Shown piece after piece: positions 1 through 5,348 of a DNA stretch of 6,053 nt (position 1 is its first letter; every line of letters starts with the position of its first letter). Position numbers and translations under genes: made by a program. The notes under the pieces are model-generated. The model was not told where the DNA came from. It saw nothing but the letters and a program-made list of their open reading frames with translations, and did no database searches. Location of the stretch: assembly GCA_947463845.1 (NCBI GenBank), contig CANHUM010000112.1, positions 1 to 6,053 of the forward strand. The letters run 5' to 3'. The DNA is from Comamonadaceae bacterium (GTDB lineage: Bacteria > Pseudomonadota > Gammaproteobacteria > Burkholderiales > Burkholderiaceae_C).

Positions 1-810
1 GAACGGCACGAGGGTGGCAACAAGTGGATCGGCACAGGCGGCACTTCCCCATTTGGCAACGGCGGCTACAACCCGCAGGGCATCCGGATTGGCGGCAAAG
101 GCGGCAACAAGAGCGCCGTCAAAGTCTGGGACCAGCGCACCTACAAGGATTACGACGACCAGCAGGAGCTGGGTACGCGCAACATCAAGGTCGCACTGCG
201 CCGCCTGCGCCGCTTTGCGCGTGAGGGTTCGCAAGACGAGCTGGACCTCGATGGCACCATCCGCAAGACGGCGGCCAATGCGGGTTACCTGGACATCCTG
301 ATGCGCCCTGAGCGCCACAACAATGTGAAGGTGCTGTTGCTCATGGATGTGGGCGGCACGATGGACGAACACGTGGCGCGGGTGGAAGAAATGTTCTCGG
401 CCGTCAAGGCAGAATTCAAGCACCTGGATTTTTATTACTTCCACAATTGCGTCTACGACTTCATGTGGAAGAACAACAAACGCCGCTATGCCGAAAAATT
501 CCCGACCTGGGACATCCTGCGCAAGTACAACAAGGACTACAAACTGATCTTCATCGGCGATGCCACGATGAGCCCTTACGAAATTTTGCAAAAGGGCGGC
601 AGTGTGGAATACAACAACGAAGAAGCCGGCGCCGAGTGGCTGCAGCGGCTGACCCACACCTTTCCCAAGTACGCCTGGATCAACCCCGAACCTCAAGGCG
701 TCTGGCAATACCGCCAAAGCATTTCCATCATCCAGCAGCTCATGAGCCAGCGCATGTTCCCTTTGACCCTCAAAGGGCTGGAAGATGCGATGCGTTTGCT
801 GAGCAAGTGA
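1..810 (+). CDS. VWA-domain protein, CoxE-like family (5' end outside window)
   Basis: The reading frame is open from base 1 to the TGA at 808-810, giving 269 residues; the N-terminus lies to the left. The first visible part carries a glycine-rich block (GTGGTSPFGNGGYNPQGIRIGG region, residues 12-33) followed by SAVKVWD and ELGTRNIKVALRRLRRFARE, a pattern I recognise from the COG3825-type CoxE-like VWA proteins. The von Willebrand A fold starts at about residue 108 (VKVLLLMDVGGTM). Its metal-site motif is degenerate: D116-V-G118-G-T120 instead of DxSxS. YYFHNCVYDF and IGDATMSPYE (D187) follow as later conserved blocks. Relatives often sit beside a MoxR-type AAA+ ATPase and are thought to act with it as a metal-insertion or protein-remodelling pair; that partner is not visible here and the role is inferred. 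The last codon overlaps a GTG start at 807, suggesting former translational coupling with the next, now broken, gene. Confidence 0.9.
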   Translation, partial: ERHEGGNKWIGTGGTSPFGNGGYNPQGIRIGGKGGNKSAVKVWDQRTYKDYDDQQELGTRNIKVALRRLRRFAREGSQDELDLDGTIRKTAANAGYLDILMRPERHNNVKVLLLMDVGGTMDEHVARVEEMFSAVKAEFKHLDFYYFHNCVYDFMWKNNKRRYAEKFPTWDILRKYNKDYKLIFIGDATMSPYEILQKGGSVEYNNEEAGAEWLQRLTHTFPKYAWINPEPQGVWQYRQSISIIQQLMSQRMFPLTLKGLEDAMRLLSK

Positions 811-996
811 CATGGATTCACGGTCCACGGCTTGACGCAGCATGGCTGTTGGCCCTGTGCGGATTCCTGGCGAATTGGCCCGCCAAAGCTCAAACCGGTG
901 CAGCTCCAGTGCAAACCCAAGAAGTGCCAGGAACGACTCTCGCTTTCACGTGGCAGGTGCACAGCAAAGATGAGGAGCTCCGTCAGTGTCTTTTGA
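807..996 (+). pseudogene. N-terminal remnant of an exported protein, probably TamA
   Basis: A GTG at 807-809 overlaps the TGA of the VWA gene (GTGA), a typical coupled start. The frame reads MTWIHGPRLDAAWLLALCGF then LANWPAKAQTGAAP: a signal peptide with a probable cleavage site after AKA or AKAQ, followed by LAFTWQVHSKDEELRQCLLK. That last block resembles the start of the first POTRA domain of betaproteobacterial TamA proteins (pattern x-F-x-V-x-V-x-[AS]-x-D-x-x-[LI]-R-x-L-L). The frame stays open to a TGA at 1047-1049 (80 codons), but beyond about residue 63 it is out of frame with sequence matching TamB. TamA normally has over 500 residues, so only the beginning is left. The identification as TamA rests on a short weak match plus the TamB tail directly behind it. 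The alternative is an unrelated short secreted protein ending at 1049. Confidence 0.5.
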
Positions 997-1272
997 AGCC
1001 ATCGCTCAACGCTTGGCAGCGGATGGGCTGGTCACCTTGGCCTCGATGAGATCGGTGTGACCCCAAGCCATCGCACGGGGGTCAGTGCCACAGGTGCTGC
1101 CATGACACTGGGCAAGCGCCTGTCTCAAGACTTTTGCCTGGCCTATGAAACCAGCCTGCGCGGCACCATGGGCAGTCTTTATCTTGACGAGCTGAGTTAA
1201 AGGCTGCCGCTCAGAGCCCAAGCTGGGGAGCAAAGTGCGTTGGACATCATCTTTCGTGTTCGTCGAGATTAA
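997..1272 (+). pseudogene. tamB: C-terminal remnant of translocation/assembly module TamB
   Basis: In the frame starting at 997 the sequence reads HLGLDEIGV, then ATGAAMTLGKRLSQDFCLAY, ETSLRGTMGSLYLDELS, a TAA stop at 1198-1200, and in the same frame RLPLRAQAGEQSALDIIF-RVRRD with a final TAA at 1270-1272. This is the signature C-terminus of TamB (DUF490): LGLDEIGV, LGKRLS, a Y-E-x-SL block, LY..DLSRR and LRAQ-GEQSA-D-I. TamB is an inner-membrane-anchored periplasmic protein of more than 1000 residues that works with TamA in outer-membrane biogenesis. Only about 90 residues remain, with no start, an in-frame TAA where the family usually has R or Q, and one residue missing before it (DELS for the usual FYDLS). 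It is joined in another frame to a secreted-protein N-terminus, as expected for an internal deletion. Recognition of the family is fairly secure; the exact left edge is not. Confidence 0.75.
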
Positions 1273-1278
1273 GTTACA

Positions 1279-1330
1279 AAATTATTAAATCTACTACTAT
1301 TATCAAAAAAAATGACAATTTAATAAATTT
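1279..1330. repeat. Imperfect AT-rich inverted repeat upstream of the RodZ-like gene
   Basis: AAATTATTAAAT (1279-1290) and ATTTAATAAATTT (1318-1330) are reverse complements except for one extra base, separated by 27 bases. The right arm lies between the -35 and -10 boxes of the proposed promoter. It could be an operator pair, a weak hairpin, or chance in AT-rich sequence. The remainder of the gap 1273-1389 shows nothing else I can name. Confidence 0.35.
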
Positions 1331-1340
1331 CCTCTACCAT
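1312..1340 (+). promoter_or_regulatory. Putative sigma70 promoter of the RodZ-like gene
   Basis: ATGACA (1312-1317, 5 of 6 bases of the -35 consensus) is separated by 17 bases from TACCAT (1335-1340, 4 of 6 of the -10 consensus) in an AT-rich spacer. The start would lie near 1347, giving a leader of about 43 bases before the ATG at 1390. Spacing and position are good, but AT-rich DNA produces chance matches. Confidence 0.4.
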
Positions 1341-1389
1341 GCCGTTTGTTGCTTCTATCAAGAGTCTTTTGCCGACTGCTTGAAATCTC

Positions 1390-2322
1390 ATGAACCCAAC
1401 ATCATGGTCCTTCGAAGATGGACATTTGCTCCAAAGCTTGCGCCTCAAAGCGGGGGTTGATGCACACGTTTTTGCAAGAAACAACACCATCTCCTTGGCA
1501 CAGCTTCAAGAACTTGAGAGCGGAGAGGGACAAAGCTTTTACAACGAGCAGATCAAACGCAATACCGGTGTCAAACTGCTCAAAAAATTAGGCTTTGAAC
1601 TTCCCTTACCGGCTCCTCAGGCGCCACCACCCGTGACTGAAGTCGTGCCTGCAGAGCTTGCTCAGAAAACCGATTCAGTGTCCAGCCCCGTTGGCTCCAC
1701 AGATGTCCGCAAGCGCCCTTTTTCAAATCCAATCCTGCGCCACCCTCTGTTGCTGACGGTTGGATTGCTGACGCTTGGATTGCTGGGGTTCTGGGGTTCT
1801 CAGCGTCAAGACCCTGCACCCACTGAGCAACGACCCGTTGTGCATCAAATCGAAAACACACCGCCCTCTTCGTCTGCTGCGGTCACGCCGTCCTCGGCCC
1901 TTGAACCCGCCAACGCCTTGCCCTCCGCTTCTGCGACAGCGACTCAAGGGAACGCCTCAAGCCTGAACCCCCTCCCAGTTTCTGAGGCCCCTGCGCCTGA
2001 TTCAACAAGACTGGCTTCGGTCGCCTGCGAAGAGCAGCACAGACACAACAGTTTGTCTCACACCCCGAAAAATCCACTGAAACCTGGCAACTACATTTAC
2101 ATCGAGGCGCGCAAAGACAGTCAGTTGTGCGTGCTGGACACTCACAACAAAATGTCCGTCCTCATGCTCAAGGCCGGTACCCACCAGAAAGTGAGCGGAG
2201 AGGCTCCTTTCTTGCTGCATGCCAGCAACTGGCAAGGGCTTCAGGTCTTCTTTCAAGGACGCCCCGTGCGTATCGAGCATGAAGGCAATGCACACCTGAC
2301 GCTCAACAGCCTCCCGCTTTGA
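1390..2322 (+). CDS. RodZ-like membrane protein with N-terminal helix-turn-helix
   Basis: The protein has 310 residues. ATG 1390 is the first start after an in-frame TGA at 1381; no clear Shine-Dalgarno precedes it. Residues 8-68 (SFEDGHLLQSLRLKAGVDAH onward, with ISLAQLQELESGEG) resemble the Xre/RodZ-type helix-turn-helix. A proline-rich stretch follows (73-90), then a basic patch and one membrane helix (about 117-136, LLLTVGLLTLGLLGFW). A low-complexity Ser/Pro/Ala/Thr linker covers 140-208. The C-terminal domain (about 210-310) contains NYIYIEARKDSQLCVLD, LMLKAGTHQKVSGEAPFLLH, NWQGLQVFFQGRPVRI and HLTLNSLPL, which follows the beta-strand pattern of the RodZ C-terminal domain (DUF4115). Two cysteines (213 and 247) are on the periplasmic side and could pair. 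RodZ links MreB to the cell-wall elongation machinery; this may be a paralogue rather than the main RodZ, since no usual rodZ neighbour (such as ispG) is present. Function is inferred from architecture. Confidence 0.85.
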   Translation: MNPTSWSFEDGHLLQSLRLKAGVDAHVFARNNTISLAQLQELESGEGQSFYNEQIKRNTGVKLLKKLGFELPLPAPQAPPPVTEVVPAELAQKTDSVSSPVGSTDVRKRPFSNPILRHPLLLTVGLLTLGLLGFWGSQRQDPAPTEQRPVVHQIENTPPSSSAAVTPSSALEPANALPSASATATQGNASSLNPLPVSEAPAPDSTRLASVACEEQHRHNSLSHTPKNPLKPGNYIYIEARKDSQLCVLDTHNKMSVLMLKAGTHQKVSGEAPFLLHASNWQGLQVFFQGRPVRIEHEGNAHLTLNSLPL

Positions 2323-2335
2323 TCCAGCCACAACC

Positions 2336-2351
2336 GTGGCCACACGGCCAC
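2336..2351. other. Short hairpin behind the RodZ-like gene
   Basis: GTGGCC (2336-2341), loop ACAC, GGCCAC (2346-2351) form a perfect 6-bp GC-rich stem starting 13 bases after the stop codon at 2320-2322. No T-run follows, so it is not a standard intrinsic terminator; it may protect the mRNA 3' end or be chance. Confidence 0.3.
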
Positions 2352-2370
2352 TGCTGCTGAATTACGCCAT

Positions 2371-2376
2371 TACAAT
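2371..2376 (+). promoter_or_regulatory. Putative -10 box of the tRNA-Arg gene
   Basis: TACAAT (5 of 6 consensus bases) is followed by the GC-rich stretch CTGCGC, the kind of discriminator found at stable-RNA promoters under stringent control. Transcription from about 2382 would leave a leader of about 8 bases before the mature tRNA at 2390. No convincing -35 box is seen 16-18 bases upstream. Confidence 0.4.
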
Positions 2377-2389
2377 CTGCGCAACCCCA

Positions 2390-2464
2390 GCCACCGTAGT
2401 TCAATGGATAGAACTCTCCCCTCCTAAGGGAGTGATACAGGTTCGATTCCTGTCGGGGGCACCA
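2390..2464 (+). tRNA. tRNA-Arg (anticodon CCT)
   Basis: A full cloverleaf can be folded by eye. Acceptor stem GCCACCG (2390-2396) pairs with CGGGGGC (2454-2460). The D arm is GTTC/GAAC (2399-2402 and 2411-2414). The anticodon stem is CTCCC/GGGAG (2416-2420 and 2428-2432) with loop CTCCTAA, placing CCT at 2423-2425. The T arm is ACAGG/CCTGT with loop TTCGATT (2437-2453). Discriminator A2461 and an encoded CCA (2462-2464) complete it. It reads the AGG arginine codon. The one defect is A2393 opposite G2457, the fourth acceptor pair, where C-G would be expected. The other stems are fully paired, so it is probably functional. It stands alone, convergent with the SoxH-like gene whose stop lies 46 bases downstream. 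Confidence 0.95.
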
Positions 2465-2510
2465 GCAGCCACTCGTCCGAAAAGTTACCCTCATATTGCA
2501 GGGGCATCGT

Positions 2511-3509
2511 TCAAAAAGCGACTTTTTCTGCTTCCAAGTACGCCAGGCTGATGTACTTGCCAATGTTCCCGTTGAAACCGTCCATCGTCTTGGCACGCGA
2601 GGCCACCCGGGCGTCTCTCAAGACGGCAGCTCTCGCTTCTGCCTCGGATTTACCATCCTCAACGGCCTTGAGAGAAGGCTCCCAAATGCCTGACATGAAC
2701 TCGCCATAGGTCTTGAGCAGATCCTGGCGTGCATGGCCATGTCCAGGCACCCAGAGTTGCTCTCCGGCGGCCGCCATCAGGGCCTTGTAGTACTTGAAGG
2801 TCCCGGGGTAGGAGCCTTCGTCCATGTTGGCAATGCGGTTGGTCATGGCGATATCACCCACAGCCGTCACTTTGTCCTGCACGATTTCAACACTCAGATC
2901 AGAGGGCGTGTGTGCAGTGCCGTAATGGTGCATGCGCAAACTCACATCACCGAACTGGATCACTTGCCCGTGCTGAACCGCCGTATTGGGAATAACCACT
3001 TGTGTCCCGATGGTTGACTGGTTGGTCCAACGCTCCATCAGGCCACGCCACAGGTTGCCTTCGGTACCCTTGAGCTTGGTGATGGTGCTGGCCAGCGAAT
3101 AGATGGGCAATTTGTCGCCGTAGGTTTTGACAAAGGCATGGTTACCCAGCCAATGGTCACCGTGATAGTGGCTGTTGAAGACCGCCACCACGGGCTTGTC
3201 GGTCACTTTCCGGATCATGCGGATGGCCATCTGCCCGATTTGCAGCGATGCACCGGAATCGATCACCACCACGCCTGCCGAAGTCACTACAAAAATGATG
3301 TTGGCCATCATGCCCCGGTTCTCGGGCGTCGGAAAACCATCCGGCGAGTAAATCATCCAGACATGCTTGGACAATCGCTGCGCTGGAATATCGGCCACGG
3401 CCGGCCCCTCGATGAACTCCTGGGTCTGCTGGGCCAATAACCGGGCCTCTGGCCACAATGCCATGCCTCCCAGTGCGGCGCTGGCCCACAACAGTTGTCT
3501 TCTTTTCAT
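2511..3509 (-). CDS. Exported MBL-fold metallo-hydrolase, SoxH-like
   Basis: The protein has 332 residues. Its ATG at 3509 is preceded on the minus strand by CAGGAT, 5 bases from the start, which supports this choice. The N-terminus MKRRQLLWASAALGGMALWP carries a twin-arginine pair and hydrophobic core with likely cleavage near LLA-QQ (about residue 26), indicating export, possibly by Tat as a folded metalloprotein. The metallo-beta-lactamase fold is clear: H114-Y-H116-G-D118-H119, H200 in GTAHTPSD, D219 in AVGDIAM, and H257 in PGHGHA, a complete dinuclear (usually zinc) site. It follows soxB by 46 bases, so it is probably the last cistron of the sox operon. Proteins of this type next to sox genes are called SoxH or quinoprotein-relay zinc hydrolases. 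Their substrate is uncertain, and SoxH of Paracoccus is reported as dispensable for thiosulfate oxidation. A role with thiol or persulfide intermediates is inference. Confidence 0.88.
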   Translation of the reverse strand: MKRRQLLWASAALGGMALWPEARLLAQQTQEFIEGPAVADIPAQRLSKHVWMIYSPDGFPTPENRGMMANIIFVVTSAGVVVIDSGASLQIGQMAIRMIRKVTDKPVVAVFNSHYHGDHWLGNHAFVKTYGDKLPIYSLASTITKLKGTEGNLWRGLMERWTNQSTIGTQVVIPNTAVQHGQVIQFGDVSLRMHHYGTAHTPSDLSVEIVQDKVTAVGDIAMTNRIANMDEGSYPGTFKYYKALMAAAGEQLWVPGHGHARQDLLKTYGEFMSGIWEPSLKAVEDGKSEAEARAAVLRDARVASRAKTMDGFNGNIGKYISLAYLEAEKVAF

Positions 3510-3529
3510 GTGTCATCCTGCAGGACGCA

Positions 3530-3549
3530 GCAGCGCCGAAGGGCGCTGC
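3530..3549 (-). other. Intercistronic hairpin between soxB and the SoxH-like gene
   Basis: On the minus strand GCAGCGCC-CTTC-GGCGCTGC forms a perfect 8-bp GC-rich stem with a 4-base loop. It starts 6 bases after the soxB stop and ends about 20 bases before the next ATG. No T-run follows, so it is not a standard terminator. In this position it more likely slows 3' decay of the soxB message or sets the relative level of the downstream gene. Confidence 0.55.
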
Positions 3550-3555
3550 CTGACC

Positions 3556-5289
3556 TTAAACCGCGTAACCCTTATTGGGCAAAGCGCCCACGATCTTGGG
3601 GGTGTTGAGTTGGCGAGGCTTGATGCGACCACCTTGGGATTTGAGCCAGGTCTCCACCACTTCCCAAACCTGCTTGTTGCCCTGATGGCGAGCCTCTTCA
3701 GCAACAGGCGCCCAACCGGCCACCTTGTACCGTTTACCCGCTTCGATCAGCTGGCCCTTCAGGCGCATATCGCCAATGCGCTTGCCCGCCGTACCCACCG
3801 GGTTGCAACTGTAGGTCAAACCGCCGACACGCACCATGTCACCGCCTTGCTGATAGTAGGGATCAGGATTGAAAAGGTTGTCGGCCACGTCTTCCAGCAC
3901 CGTCTTGATGGTCTCTCCGGTCATCTCAGTCACCGTCGCAAAAGAGTAAGTGGTGGCCGTCATGTCGAGTAGCCATTCACGCGTGATGGCCTGCCCTGGC
4001 AAGAGTGTGGTGCCCCAACGGAAGCCTGGGGAAAACGCAATGTCGGCACCTTGAACATCCAGCAAGGCATCCACCAACAACTGGTCACCCGTCCCGTTGA
4101 AATTACCGCGGCGGTAGAGCAGGCCATCGGTGACGGCCAGCTTTTCGGCCAGCCTGCTTTCGTAAGGAGCACGGATCTTGGTGATCAGCGCGTCCATCTC
4201 CTTGTCGGCCGGCAACATGTTGGAGAACACGGGCAGCAGCTTGTAGCGGAAGTCGCTGACCTTTTTGTCCTTCACATCGAAGTCGAGCACGCCGAGGAAC
4301 TTGCCATTGGAGCCGGCGTTGGTCACCAGGGTCTTGCCGCCTTTGTTGGAGACAATGGACGCCACGGGCATGCCGTCGTGTGTGTGACCGCCCATGATGG
4401 CGTCAATACCGCTGACGCGGCTGGCCATCTTCAGGTCCACATCCATGCCGTTGTGGCTGATGACCACCACCACCTGAGCCCCTTTGCCACGGGCCTCGTT
4501 GACCATGGCCTGCATGTTTTCGTCTTGAATGCCGAATGCCCAGTCGGCCACCATATACCGCGGGTTGGCAATCGGGGTGTAAGGAAACGCCTGACCGATG
4601 ATGGCGCATGGCACACCATTGATTTCACGGATCACGTAAGGCTTGAAGACCGGATCGCCAAAATCATTGGTCTTGACGTTTTGGGCCACGAAATCGATCT
4701 TGCCCGCAAAATCTTTTTCAATGATTTCCTTGACACGCTCCATGCCCAGTGTGAACTCCCAGTGGCCTGTCATCACGTCCACGCCCAACAATTTGCAGGC
4801 ATCGACCATGTCCTGACCGTTGGTCCACAAGCTGGTGCCCGAACCTTGCCAGGTGTCACCCCCGTCCAGCAGCAATGCTCCAGGACGGCTGGCCTTCATG
4901 CGCTTGACCAATGTGGCCAAATGGGCAAAGCCGCCCACCTTGCCATAACGCTTGGCAGCTTTCTCAAAATCGAGAAAGGTGAGCGCATGGGCCTCTGCAG
5001 TCCCCGGGCGGATCTTGGCCACCTTCAGCAAATGCTCTCCCACCAGGTGCGGCAAATTGTTCTGCATCGAGCCAATGCCCAGGTTGATGCTCGGCTCGCG
5101 GAAATAAATCGGCTTGAGCTGGGCATGGCAATCGGTCATGTGCAAGAAAGACACATTGCCGAACTTGGGAATGTCGTACAAGCCATTGGCGGCCGTGGCT
5201 GCGCTGGCTTCGGCAAAAGAGCCCATGCTCATGCCAGCCATCGTGCCAGCACCCATGACCTGGATAAATTCGCGTTTGGAGAGATTCAT
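3556..5289 (-). CDS. soxB: Thiosulfohydrolase SoxB
   Basis: SoxB is the periplasmic dimanganese enzyme of the Sox pathway; it hydrolyses the cysteine-S-sulfonate on SoxYZ and releases sulfate. From ATG 5289 the protein has 577 residues, in line with the family. The frame stays open to 5478, but that extension crosses the soxX terminator and part of soxX, so it was rejected. The N-terminus reads NLSKREFIQVMGAGTMAG, a Tat-like signal with KR instead of RR (K5-R6), followed by a small-residue stretch to about residue 34. The metallophosphoesterase domain shows TDCHAQ (D53, H55), GGDTWQGSG (D145), TGHWEFT (H176), SHNGMD (H279) and GGHTHDGMP (H302, H304). The 5'-nucleotidase-type C-terminal domain follows from about residue 380 (GLLYRRGNFNGTGDQLLVDA, SPGFRWGTTLLPGQAIT). 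No good Shine-Dalgarno precedes the ATG, and an intrinsic terminator separates it from soxX. Confidence 0.97.
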   Translation of the reverse strand: MNLSKREFIQVMGAGTMAGMSMGSFAEASAATAANGLYDIPKFGNVSFLHMTDCHAQLKPIYFREPSINLGIGSMQNNLPHLVGEHLLKVAKIRPGTAEAHALTFLDFEKAAKRYGKVGGFAHLATLVKRMKASRPGALLLDGGDTWQGSGTSLWTNGQDMVDACKLLGVDVMTGHWEFTLGMERVKEIIEKDFAGKIDFVAQNVKTNDFGDPVFKPYVIREINGVPCAIIGQAFPYTPIANPRYMVADWAFGIQDENMQAMVNEARGKGAQVVVVISHNGMDVDLKMASRVSGIDAIMGGHTHDGMPVASIVSNKGGKTLVTNAGSNGKFLGVLDFDVKDKKVSDFRYKLLPVFSNMLPADKEMDALITKIRAPYESRLAEKLAVTDGLLYRRGNFNGTGDQLLVDALLDVQGADIAFSPGFRWGTTLLPGQAITREWLLDMTATTYSFATVTEMTGETIKTVLEDVADNLFNPDPYYQQGGDMVRVGGLTYSCNPVGTAGKRIGDMRLKGQLIEAGKRYKVAGWAPVAEEARHQGNKQVWEVVETWLKSQGGRIKPRQLNTPKIVGALPNKGYAV

Positions 5290-5317
5290 ATTTGCAATCA
5301 CTGATATATAAGAGTCC

Positions 5318-5341
5318 AAAAAACCCGGACTAGCCGGGTTT
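5318..5341 (-). terminator. Intrinsic terminator between soxX and soxB
   Basis: On the minus strand AAACCCGG-CTAGT-CCGGGTTT is a perfect 8-bp stem with a 5-base loop, running directly into six T residues (5323-5318). It starts 8 bases after the soxX stop codon (5349-5351). On the plus strand the stem is followed by GAAGGGG, so it acts only in the sox direction. Shape and tail are those of a standard Rho-independent terminator. Because soxB starts 28 bases further on, it probably reduces rather than abolishes read-through. Confidence 0.8.
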
Positions 5342-5348
5342 GAAGGGG

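Noticed and set aside
447..1049. 200-codon plus-strand frame spanning the end of the VWA gene
   Set aside because: The part before 807 is a shadow of the VWA gene in another frame. Only the segment from the GTG at 807 looks like real protein and is reported as a remnant.
1006..1233. 75-codon minus-strand frame over the tamB remnant
   Set aside because: It is antisense to sequence that clearly matches TamB in the plus direction and has no start context or homology I can see.
2513..2527. AAAAAG-CGA-CTTTTT as a bidirectional terminator between the tRNA and the SoxH-like gene
   Set aside because: The stem is almost all A-T with a 3-base loop, it overlaps the stop codon and last codons of the gene, and no separate T-run follows on either strand.
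3367..3972. 201-codon plus-strand frame across the soxB / SoxH-like junction
   Set aside because: It is antisense to two well-supported genes and has no family resemblance.
4051..5304. Long open frame (417 codons) on the plus strand opposite soxB
   Set aside because: It is the antisense shadow of soxB: composition rich in His, Gly and Val as expected from reverse reading of GC-rich coding DNA, and no recognisable domain.
5303..5319. TATATAT with TTGGAC as a promoter for soxB
   Set aside because: The two elements are only 3-4 bases apart. No -35-like sequence lies 16-18 bases before TATATA, and no -10 lies 17 bases after TTGGAC.
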